NCBI RefSeq assembly: GCF_015706575.1
Contig: NW_024037076.1
Span: 15,008,898 to 15,072,897 of the forward strand
Origin: Patiria miniata
Taxonomy: Eukaryota > Echinodermata > Asteroidea > Valvatida > Asterinidae
Length of the DNA: 64,000 bases
Reading direction: 5' to 3'
A program made the position numbers and the translations under genes. Numbering within the stretch: position 1 is the stretch's first letter; every line of letters begins with the position of its first letter. The notes beneath the pieces were generated by a model. That model worked only from the letters and a program-made list of their open reading frames with translations, ran no database searches and had not been told where the DNA came from. Below, in pieces: positions 42,451 to 53,500 of the stretch.

Positions 42451-45400
42451 AAATCCTTGACTTCAACATGTAAAATGTGTCACCATATCCAAATAGAAAT
42501 CGAAACATTGGTACATTTTCCCATGATGGGGTTTTAATATGGGAAGATGTAGGCTAGTGATGACGATGGCTGGGGGAGAAGTGGCTGCATGTGGTTGTCA
42601 TTATTATGTATTACATGAATAGATTTCACAGTGCAGGTCAAAGTGATATGCATGTTAATGCGAAATATAAGGAGCACGAGCCCCCCCCCCCCCCCCCCCC
42701 GCATTGCCTGACGTGGCGCCGCGCCGTCCACGGCGAACACTGAAGGCGTGACACTCTTCAATTTAACGTCAAGAGTTTGGCAGCCGTCTTACGAATATCA
42801 AGTTCCTGAAAGAGGCGATTTTGAGGCAATGACGTATTTTCTAGGGAAAGGGTACATCGTTAACGTCGGTAAGGCAATATTAGGCTGACGCCAACTGATG
42901 TTTCCTACCTCCATGATACAACTACCAGTTTCCCACGTGAAGATTTTTTCCGAGAAATTTAGATCACACTTGCAAATTAAGATGCCATTTGCATCCCATT
43001 AAAAATTAGGCCAGTCTTGGTTAAGACCTCCTGAGAGTTTCTAGAGTTGGACTTGTGATTCTCTGCCCGTTGTTCGACCGGCTACAAGGAACACCATTTG
43101 GCGCATGACTTCAGGCAACGAGGATACGTACCCTCCCCGTTTTGAAGGCTATTCTCCAATCTGATAAACGTAGCTGTTGGTTTGACAAAACGTACACCCC
43201 CTGGAACTTGAACATAAAAATGCATATATGCCAGGCTTAAGCCCTGGATCCGCGTACAGTCAGACCCAAGAAAACAAATTAGTACTGTGCAATTAAGCAT
43301 TTGTAAATACAATATACAAAAACGGCTCTTTATTATCACTTTTTACCGTGTAATTTTCTGATACATGATGTAAACCATTGTTTACTCTCACTTTGTTTTA
43401 CCTCACAAATACGATTTGTAGTGTATGGATTTACACCCCCCCCCAAATAAAATGCCCAGAGAATATAATGAGCTTTTCGAGCTGCAGAAAGCGCCTAGCA
43501 TAAATTATGACCACTCATTTCTAGACATTACGTTCAAAATATCAAGCAAATAAAACTCTGTTATCAAACAGAGTTCGTGGCTGAAAACGTTATGGATGGA
43601 TAACTCTCTGAAACTCTTGCATTGTCATCTGACCCAGTATGAAGCGAAATTGCAAAGGGTACAGTGCGTCCTGAAATCGCCCAAAAATTTACGTTTTAGA
43701 TTCTTTACTTGTCCTATTGCAAAATTGCTATGTTTTTCTGTCAAATAACCATTTTTGCAGAATCCTGCCAGAAATCTGCAAAAAAAAAATCCATTCTGTC
43801 AAATTTTCTGTCAAACTCGTTCTGTTTTATAAAAAAATCTGTCAAAGTTAGCAGAAAATCGGCTAAAACGGTCACCCTGCTTAGATATGCGCGAAAGAGA
43901 GTGATACTCACTATTTTAGCGTCAAAGAACGTAATACTACGTTGACAATAAAAATCAGTAAGCCAATATGATATACCAGGTGCGGATCCAGGAATTTTGG
44001 CGGGGGGGGGGGGGGGGGGTCATCAGCAAATCAATGCCGAAAATAGACAGGTTTTTTTTTTTCTCCGGATCCTTGTCTCCGTAAAATCAATTTACCATAC
44101 TTTCAATGGGAGCGCTGTTCAAATCCAACGATCATGAACACTATATTACATAGCTGGCTCAGTCCGAATGTTGTGCACAGGTGGACATTATTACCGGTGA
44201 AGCGTGAATATCCGACTCCATGAAATATGGACTCATTGGTAGTATTGCGCATGCGTAAGTACGATAATATGCTATTTTTAGGATATGGCAGAGTGACCTG
44301 TCACGTGCTAGGGATTAACCAATAATCGGGAAAAGGAGTCCGATTTTCATATGACACCGGTACAATTGTCATATTTTTTTGGGGGGGGGGGGGTCAGAGC
44401 GGGGGGGGGATTCACATTTGTAAAAAATATATTTCTGTGAAAAAAGTTTGAGACAGAGCTGGGGGGCTAGTTTAATTGAACCCCCACCCCCAGCCCCACT
44501 GGATCCGTGTCTGTGACGTTGGTGGGAAGCAAGTTCTTGACCTCCCAGTCTCCGTTCTGATTGCTGAACAAAGGTTTAAATGAAATACAACTGAGGTTAC
44601 TGCTACATACACACCAACTCCGGCCGGGCGAAACTACGCTCTGAGCAGCAAATGTAGGAAGGTTTCTTTTGGACTATGTGCGGGAACAGTATAGTAGAGG
44701 GCGCTATGCTGCCGATTCGTACTAAAGAGCGAACACTATAGTACAAATTAGGTTCGCGTGTGCGCCCCCGCGCCCCCATCGGCCACGCTGCTGATGGATA
44801 CTACACATCTGGTGGATACGTGCGCCTGATAAATGAGCATTATTGTTATTATTATTTATTATTATTATTATTATTTTTATTATTATAATAATTACAAAAG
44901 TTGCAAACCACAAGCATCTGCAGTCCCCCCAGGCCACCTGGTCCCAAGTCTTGGGTTACTATCTCTCCATGTAGTCCTTTAAATTACCGAACCTTTGCAA
45001 AATGTACCGATTGATTTGGTTCCCTTGTTGAAATATGGTGGGACACATTTTACACTTTTAGGTCAAGGATACTGCATTGAAATGAGGCTGGCAAAACAAT
45101 TAATAACCACATAAACATGGTCCCCTGGATTGACAGGAAACGTGGGTATGTTCCATCCGGAGAGAGCACCAGCGCAAAAATAAAATTTGAATCCCTTTGT
45201 TCATTCAAGGTTGCTGAAACATTGCTTCAATCTATAGGTTTAAGAGCAACCACGGGCGGTCTTAACAGACGTCTTTAAAGAAAAATGTGTTGCATGAAAA
45301 GTTTAATCCTAATTTTATACCAGGGCACACCCTTAAGCATGGGTGTCGCGAGGAGGGGGAGGGGGGGGGGCGAGAGGGCGCTTGCCCCCCCCCGGAAAAG

Positions 45401-46325
45401 CTACAAAAAGAAAAGAAAAGAAGATGAACAGGAAATTTAAAAAAGTAAAAGACGAGGTGCGAAGTCAGATCGCTGTAAATTTAATGCACATTTAACAACA
45501 TGAGCGTCCGTAGGGGTGTCAATGGGGGGTGGGGTGGGCAAAAGTCCCCGCCCACCCTCGAAAAAATGATAAATTGAGAATATGCTAGAAAAAGTAGGCC
45601 TACACGGATTTTATTTTTTTTGGGGGGGGGAAATGTGCTTTGCCGCCCTCTAGAAAAAAATCCTTGCGACGCCCATGCCCTTACGTCATTTTTACATAGA
45701 GTGGGTAAAGTCCTGTAAATGCATGTAGCAACATTTACGTTTTATGCATTTTGTTCCTCTCCAATATAATAACACAACTCAAAATCCAAACTTGGTCACG
45801 ACCTAACCAGTTGAAGTTTCAGCTCAGTGGATATTACACTTTTCGAGAAAACAGGGGGGGGGGGGGTGGACAACCTTTTGAACACGAAACCAAATTTCGT
45901 AAATAGCACTCTTTATTAAAAAAACATTGAAGTGTGCATTTAAGACTAAGTTTAATGATCAGGGGGAGGGATAGATGGAATATACATGTATCCTGCCACT
46001 TTTGACAGGAGGTGGTCGGGTGAGACACTGTATCACCCCCCCCCCCCCCTGAGTGTTTCAGATTGTTCCCAAATAATTGAGGAATCATCTCAGATATCAA
46101 GCTTGAATTTAAATCTAATGATGCACTGAACGCAGGTCATGCACGAAGCCCAAAACGCGAATTTTATAGGTCTACAGAATAGGCTAAAATAAAAATTCGT
46201 CTGCTTCCGGTACCCGACCGACCCTATTGTGTGTGTGTGTGTGTGTCAACCCTACCCTTTTTTATCCACAAGCTAAATGAAACAATGTCCATTATGTCAA
46301 ACGCAACACCCTCTCAACGACTTTA

Positions 46326-46870
46326 AATCAAAAACGTTGGTAGCATTTATGTTGTCCGTATTCGTGCGTTTGTTTATTTACAGTTGATAAATTCGGTTGG
46401 GAATCTCCGTTTTCCCCCGCAGCCGCTGGTATTATACGTGCAACAAGTTTTTCTTTGCGGTTGTGTATACATGCGGCATACAGAAATGGTAGACTGGGTC
46501 CCGCCACTACAAAGATATTAGCCAGAACGATGATGGAAGTACCGGGCACGTAGGCTATAATACGTACGGCGCTGCACATAGTGGTCTACATGGCCTATTA
46601 GTATTACTACTACGTGTCAAAATAATTCCTACTTTTATGATCCTAAATAACTCTGTTGTTAACCAATGGAATTAAACCAAAATTTCAGATCATGTAAACA
46701 AGGCATGACGAATTGTATGGAGCGAGTGTCATCAGCTTTATGCAAGAGGGTGAGATTTAAACGCCGTACGAAAAAAATACTCACTTTCAGCGAAGCGCGT
46801 GCTGTGGACAAAAGCTTCTGCAGGAATGCAGGATCACCCCTGATGTCATTGCACACCTCCTCGATTGTGT
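46326..46870 (-). pseudogene. Possible 7TM-like coding fragment
   Basis: Minus strand. 46579-46328 encodes a hydrophobic helix and cytoplasmic-tail-like stretch: ANIFVVAGPSLPFLYAACIH, then NRKEKL, ending in a stop. This resembles a seventh helix (NPxxY region) plus C-tail of a receptor, but NP is replaced by LP. About 200 bp upstream, 46860-46790 reads EVCNDIRGDPAFLQKLLSTA... up to a GTGAGT donor-like site. I cannot join the two pieces or find an acceptor with a proper polypyrimidine tract. Could be an isolated exon, a pseudogene or chance. Confidence 0.22.
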
Positions 46871-47164
46871 GTTAGCTAATGCGTAAAGCGAAAGGTGTTG
46901 AATAGCATAACATTAATAACAGTCGTCGTCTTTTGTTTCTTTTTTTTGTCTTTTTGGGGGGAGGTTCCTCCTTTTGCCTCGTCCCCGGATCCACCTTGGT
47001 GGACGTACTGACGGCACAACAAAATGCACATGGAATGGGTGCTATGATGCATGCAGTCTTCGTCTTTTTATTATTATTTTTATTATTTTTTTTTTCTCCA
47101 AAGAAACCACACAGGGAAACTGACTAGATGTATTATATTTATTTTAAGGTTGAACAAAGAAATT

Positions 47165-47237
47165 GACTGGAGCGAGGTTTGAACCTGCGACCCAGATTAC
47201 CGTTCCGGTGCCCAACCAACTAAGCTATCCAGCCCTA
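47165..47237 (-). mobile_element. tRNA-like SINE head
   Basis: On the minus strand: GGGCTGGATAGCTTAGTTGG, an A box, followed by B box GGTTCAAACC about 40 nt later, in a tRNA-sized unit. The ends pair poorly (GGGCTGG with CCAGTC), so it is more likely a SINE or pseudo-tRNA than a working tRNA gene. Confidence 0.6.
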
Positions 47238-47552
47238 CGTTGGTGGCTCCCCATTTAGTCAAAGTCTTTGTTAAGAGGCACTAATCAGAAGCCATATGCC
47301 ATGTAGCCTGGGACCACACCCAAAGTCATGATGCAACATTAGCAATGTTGCAAACCCGGGAAATAGCAAACGGGGGTCACTCAAAGAGGATATATACTGC
47401 TTTTTATTGCACCTTTTTGTTTGTGTTTGCACACGTATGTGCTTTACTGCGTGTGCGTAATTATACATTAGGCTTTGAGATATGCGGCAATGATAGGAGG
47501 GCACTATTCTGTTTAGATGTAACTCCATCTTAATAATCAATATGGACCTGAC

Positions 47553-48059
47553 CAACCTCGTTCCCAGGGTGCGGAGCAGTACACGCCCCCCACTACCTTC
47601 TCTCTTACCCTGATATTGGATCATTTTGCATGTGCAAAATTTTTGAACACGTATACGAATGAGGAATAATCTGGTGCCGTCTGGTGCTTTACGTCAGCGT
47701 TTGTTTTTGTATGTGGTGTCTGGGGTTAAAACAAAATCAATTCGTCGCGGCGTGAACATAGCGTGAGTTACGAAAACAGACAATATCCAGATAATATGCA
47801 GTATGCAGTAGGCCTATCACATTTCATATTAAAATGAAAACAATTGGAAGGGGAATTTGTTTTTTTTTTTAAGAAGGTGTGGACCATTGATCATGATAAG
47901 TGGTGTGGACGTAGGAAACAACAACACCAAGTACACGATATAAATCCATCACTTGCCAATTGCGGTATCGAATCAGGATACAGGAAGAAAGTTTCCTATA
48001 TCCAGGGCTTACCATTGGAAACGACATTGGAAATAAAGTAAGCACTGGGGACGAGGTTA
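47553..48059. mobile_element. 507-bp parent of the SURF2 5' MITE
   Basis: Ends CAACCTCGTTCCCAGGGTGC and AGCACTGGGGACGAGGTTA. Flanked by GGACCTGAC direct repeats (47544-47552 and 48060-48068). The outer sequence matches the 95-bp element at 10290-10384 on both sides, with an extra internal segment. No transposase ORF is seen. Confidence 0.85.
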
Positions 48060-48680
48060 GGACCTGACGCAATTTGATTTTAAGAGATATGTGACAAATG
48101 CTCATGCACGTACTTCAAACCACATCAATTTGTTGTCAAATTTGGGCACGTCAGATTTTAAAAGTAAAGTGTGCTAGATGGACTAAGCCCTAAATTATTC
48201 CTTCGTGGTCTGACTTTAGCGTCGTTGCATGCAATAATCTCGCTAACGTGGTCAGGCCTGTCATTAAAAGCGTTACGGTTTTTCTCCACATTTTATCTTG
48301 TCTCTTTTCAGTATAATGCAAAAGTCTCCTCACTCTGGCCATCAGGCCATTTAGACTGTGCTTTTCTGACTGTTGCATTTCTGTTACCTCAACCACAGAC
48401 AAAAACAACAGGAAAATATCTCCCGGAGTTTAATGTATGCGCAACATGTTTCCTTATTTATCAGGAAGCTCCATTGTCGAAAGTTGAATGTCAAACAAAC
48501 CGCTTCCGTGATTTTGACAAAATGTTGAGCGGGTGACTGAATTCCCCCGCCCCACCAAGACTTTGAAAGTGCAACCGTCTGTTTGAGCTATCTATCAAGC
48601 GTGGGGGTATTTGGCATGTATAAACAGTATACATGTATGTCGCTTTTTGACCAAATGCCTCAATATGTGGCCTCCTGGGA

Positions 48681-48960
48681 GACTTACGCCTACGCACAAG
48701 AGGCAAAGAATAAGCGTGCTGCCCGAAAGCCTAGAGCTCCCCGGCGCTCCCAAAGGGGAGGGGGGGGGGGGGCAAGCCTTCCCCCTCCCCCCCGGAAAAG
48801 CACCCCCACCCCCTTGGAGACTTACGCCTACGCACAAGAGGCAAAGAATAAGCGTGCTGCCCGAAAGGCTAGAGCCCCCCGGCGCACCCAAAGGGGAGGG
48901 GGGGGGGAGGCGCTCGGGGGCGCTTGAGCCCCCCGAGCGTCGCATGGGGGGGGGGGGGGA
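48681..48960. repeat. ~142-bp tandem duplication with G/C runs
   Basis: Two head-to-tail copies start GAGACTTACGCCTACGCACA at 48681 and about 48821, with nearly identical first 90 bp and variable poly-G/poly-C ends. Both copies stay open over AYAQEAKNKRAARK, which may be chance or the remnant of a coding repeat. Confidence 0.75.
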
Positions 48961-49619
48961 GGAGAGGGGCAAGCCCTCCCCCTCCTCCCGGAAAGCACCC
49001 CACCCCCCCCCCCCCAAACAACCCAAAGAGAATAAAAACAGGGGGGGGGGAGCGACAAAAAAAGGTGCAAAGTCATATAACTGGTTTTTTTTAATGGGTT
49101 GCAGGGGGGGGGGGGGCAAATATCCCAGCCCACCAAAAAAAAAAGAAGAAAACTCGAGAATATGGTGGAAAAGTACAGAGATTTCGGGGTGAAAATGTGC
49201 TTTGCCCCCCTCTAGAAAAAATCCTGGCGACGCCCGTGTCCGTACCCAGACTGAATAGAGTGTTTACGCCTCGAAAGTAGGCCTACACGTTCATTTCTTT
49301 TCTGTGAATGTCGGTCCGAATAGTCCAGTCACTGACTTCCATGTGTGAATTTACTAGATTTTCATTTTATACTTGTCCTCAATTCGCAATATGTTCAATA
49401 TGTTGTAAATTGTACTGCTTTTTTTCTTTCAAAATACCCATTTATTGCCCTTGCTTTGGTGCGCCAAGTTAAGACACACAATAAATGTAAAAAATATAGG
49501 ACGTTATACACTTTTCAGGTTATACTTGGTGCCCTGATGTGCTATATTCTTGTAAAATCACGCAGGTGTTTGAGGTCAACTAACACGCTCCATTGAACTG
49601 ATATGTCATCTCCAGGTAC

Positions 49620-49930
49620 ACTGAAACTGGATGAGCATTATAATCTGGATGAGCATACCAGAGGACGTCTGAGATGGACAGGCCATCTCCTGAGACTGCC
49701 CGAGAAAAAAAACCTGCCAAGCAAGCGCTTATAGAGGCATTCCGCAATACAAGCTGCCAAGAGATGGACAACGAACCACGTGGCTGAAAAGAGTAAACAG
49801 GGACCTGACAACCACGGGTTTAAAATCAAAGATCAACACATCTGGCACGTGGCATCAGACATCAACAGGGAGCAGTGGAGGAAACTAACAGAGTGGGCAA
49901 TGTCACATCTGCTTGACGCAAGCGCCTAGA
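49620..49930 (+). pseudogene. LINE (non-LTR retrotransposon) 3' fragment
   Basis: Reads RGRLRWTGHLLRLPEKK, then in shifted frames IEAFRNTSCQE and RDGQRTTWLKRVNRDL, then SKINTSGTWHQT. This order (R.LRW.GH..R.P, then RG...TTW...V..DL, then WH.AS) is the C-terminal end of reverse transcriptases of RTE/CR1/Jockey-type LINEs. At least two frameshifts break it. It lies about 600 bp upstream of the second factor B start. Confidence 0.7.
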
Positions 49931-50000
49931 TGATACATACACATCATGATTCGAAGCAGTCAACCAACCCCAGCATGCTCGGTCGTCGAGATGGGTGCAT

Positions 50001-50140
50001 ACCTATGTTCCCCAATACCGATGTTCCCCGAAATCCTTACCATATATTAACCCTAACCCTAACCCTAACCCTAATCCTAACCCTAACCCTAACCTTAATC
50101 CCAAGGATTTCGGGGAACATCGGTATTGGGGAACATAGGT
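50001..50140. repeat. Interstitial telomeric repeat in a hairpin
   Basis: About eight CCCTAA units (50049-50098, two with substitutions) lie in the loop of a nearly perfect 37-38 bp inverted repeat (50001-50039 and 50103-50140; ATGTTCCCCAATACCGATGT and its reverse complement). The right arm carries an extra partial copy up to 50155. Confidence 0.9.
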
Positions 50141-50520
50141 ATTGGGGAACATCGGGTAGACCCCGTCGAGGTGTCTGCCTTAGCTAAATAGCCAGCCTGA
50201 CGTGGGTTTGAGTAAGCTTGTATTGTTTTTTTTTTCTCGCAAGGTCCCGGAGAGTATACAGTGCTGATGGAATGACATGGTGAAGGACGAAACCAATACT
50301 GATGTGAACATCTCAGACTCATCAGTTCCATCATACAGAATAGTGCATTAATGTACCCATAATGCTTTGCGAGGTTTGTGTTTCCTGAGCAGCTGTGAAA
50401 GAGCTAAGCGGTGACTGGCGTCTCTGCTGGATATGGCGGTGGGTAAAGGCGAGCATAATATCATAATAGGTCGCCTGTGCCGCACCAGTTTCTATGCCGT
50501 TGAGATACAGATACGTTACA

Positions 50521-53500
50521 ATGGGCTATTCCACTGCGAAGATTGTCATCAGTCTGGCGATTCTACTTCTAAAAGCGAATCATTCAGGTATGGAGAATTT
50601 GTTCTCGTTTCATGTATGAATTAGAACCATGCCCATGCCTCCATTTTACACTATATTTATATTTTACACTATATTTAAATAAAAAGACACAGGCAGAAGA
50701 AATTGATATTTTTGTAACTTCCCTCCTTAATTTCATTGCGGGTTTGTTTGTTTGTTTTTGAATACACAATGGTTTTGGAAAAATGAGAGTGCATATTTTA
50801 GGTATGCAGGCTTATAAAAAAAACCTACCGCAATGGATATCAATATGACCTGTCATAACGCACTAAACATCCGTATTTATCTCTTTTTTTTTTCAAACGA
50901 GTGATTTCTGAAGTGTTTGTTTTCTTACGCATTAGGCTGAAAAATGAGGAAAGTGAAAGTTAGAGGAAAAACCGTGTCCTTTATGCGTTAAGGCCGAGAA
51001 TCCATGTGTCCCTTTACGATGTGGGCATTGCATTGTGCGTTCACCAGTTGCGTAATAAGGCTTTCTCTGCACACTAAGTCTTGACGGACGTAAGACCTCG
51101 GAGGGCAGGCATTAGTTTTGCGAGTAGAACAATCAGGCCCTCAATATAGTAGGCCTACACAGGGAATGAATTTTCAGTGTATTATGAACGGATATTTAAA
51201 AATGTCCATGTTTCCGATTCATATTCAAGATAATTTACCCGTGCTCTCCAACATTTTCGATTTTTCTCCCAATAGGTGTTTAGTTTGTATATTTAATTTA
51301 AACGGAAACACCTTTCTTTTTGTTATATATTGTTAACGTTGTTAACCCTCTGAAAATGTGCCTTTAATTGGGGTTGGATTTGCACCCCTGACGCGCAAAA
51401 GGATATGTCTGTCTGAATCGGGCCGCAGATAATGCGAAATTGGAAAATGTATTATTCCATAACTAAAAGTGGGCGGATTTATTGTGTTTCATGTGTATAA
51501 AAGGAAATACATGTTGTATTGCTAGAAAATAGAATGGGGTGGGGTGAAACTCGAAAATAGCACGTGAGAGCAACTTCAAGGCTTGATTTTGCTACTCGAA
51601 AACTGCTTCATGCTCTCGATTTGAGCTTTTACGTCTGTCAAATAAACATGGATTTTCAGAACACGCATCATTTATGCAACCGGTAAACACAACACAATAC
51701 GCACACGTAGTTGTATTTTACTATAATGTCTGATGAGGAAAAGGCATTGTCTTTCCCCTTTTCCGTATAATATAACCCTTTCCCATAGACAAAGCACACA
51801 AACGCACGTTCGAGGACCGTTTTCAAAGAAGGATGAACTCCCGAGGACAACAAAGAACCTGTTGTTCCTCTGCGTGTCCGTGCTCGGGATGTATGTAATA
51901 CCAGGGAATTGTAAACGGACACATGAATTTTCGGCCCAACTTTCATTGTCCCGTCTCTTAAGATCCGATAAAAACTACACCGTCTAAAAATTATGTTGAG
52001 CAATACACCGTATTCACGAGGAAGACATTTTTGATCGTGTTCCCTGAATGTATTTTATTAAATTGTGAACTGTTGAATGGGATGGTGCCAGACTATTTTT
52101 GCATTCCAATCCTCACTTTCAACTTACTTTTTAAATGTGGCTTTAAATATTAGGGTATGTTTCATGACAAATTCTCAATTACCCATCTTAGCAGACTGGT
52201 ATTAATTTGTAATTAATTTTATGTCATTGCTTTCAATTTATATTTGCAAGTTCCAAAAATGAAGATTTTTATATATGGCGGACTCGTGAATAAAGCCTAT
52301 TAAACACAATCTTGTTATCACTTTGTGAACACATTACCAGCACACTTTCGCAAAAAGTGGTTCGGCCACCATTCTTAACAAAACCTCATTGGCCGGGGTT
52401 TTGGGCGTAAACCTTATCAGTCAGCCGATCACGCTCAATGTACTTCGGCAAAACCGCAAGTCCCATCATAAAGAATGAGTTAACTGGACCATTTTTTTTC
52501 CGAGAGTGTGATTCTAACTGGCTATAGTTGGCTTTTAAAAGAGCTTTTGCGAATGGGAAAGACACTTTGGAAACATCCAATCAGTTTGGATATTATGCTT
52601 CATGAATTTCTGAATAAACGAGCACATTTTTAAACAGTATTTTCTTACTATTATTTTTCGGTGTGGTGGTGGTGGTGGTGGGGGGGGGGGGCTAGACAGA
52701 CAATATATCTGAATGGCACAATAAGAAAGACAGCAGGCGCAATAAATTCGCGAGTGATTAAGATTTCAAAAATTTATACGCGAGCCATTTGCATAAAAAG
52801 TGACCCCACAATTTTTTGCAAAAAACGAGACAGTCAAGTAAAAAAACGGTGGAATCGTGCGAATATAGCAGAGGATCATCTCCCTAGCTTTTGGGCTATT
52901 ATCTAAGAGCAGATTTGATAACATTAGGGTCCAAAAATGGGTCCTATTTGCACGAGAAAATGTAGGAATGCCATTGGTAAATTTGGCAGCAGGCAGGCTA
53001 AACCATTACCAGCACACTTTCGCAAAAAGTGGTTCGGCCACCATTCTATACAAAACCTCATTGGCCGGGGTCTTGTGCGTAAACCTTATCAGTCACTCAA
53101 TTGACTTCGGCAAAACCGCAAGTCCCATCATAAAGAAAAAATTAACCGGACCATGTTTAACGAGAGTGTGATTCTAATGCATGTGAAGCTAAACATTATA
53201 CGTGTCCCAATCCCAATCATCAATGTTCAATGGCTAAACGCTATCCATAAATACTAAGTGCCTGTTTAGTATTGAAACATATTTACAAACTGATAGCAAA
53301 AAAAGTGTTTAGAAAAGTGTTTAATTGCTAAACACGGTTTTTGCAGTGCATATTTATAGAATGATTGCTAATTGTAATTTGTTTATTTATATTTCCTGAA
53401 TTTTGTTTCATATTTCAATAGACCTCGTTGTCTTACCACAGTCAACATTTTTGATTGTGGTATAGTGAACAATGGTTGACTGCTGTGATGTGGGATATAT

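Larger units (their letters stand above)
39748..50520. other. Intergenic region between the two factor B genes
   Basis: About 10.8 kb upstream of both start codons. No confident gene. It holds many G/C homopolymers (40385-40400, 42681-42700, 44005-44020 and others), microsatellites ((ATT)n 44839-44893, (GT)n 46228-46247), and the repeats and fragments listed separately. No TATA box or immune-type regulatory site could be assigned with confidence near either start. Confidence 0.5.

Noticed and set aside
47165..47237. Functional tRNA gene
   Set aside because: A and B boxes are present but the acceptor stem does not pair well; a SINE head is more likely.
48171..48536. 121-codon ORF
   Set aside because: No recognisable motif, no splice context and repeat-like flanks; likely chance.
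48595..49192. Long ORFs on both strands rich in P, G and R
   Set aside because: Produced by poly-G/poly-C tracts and the 142-bp duplication.
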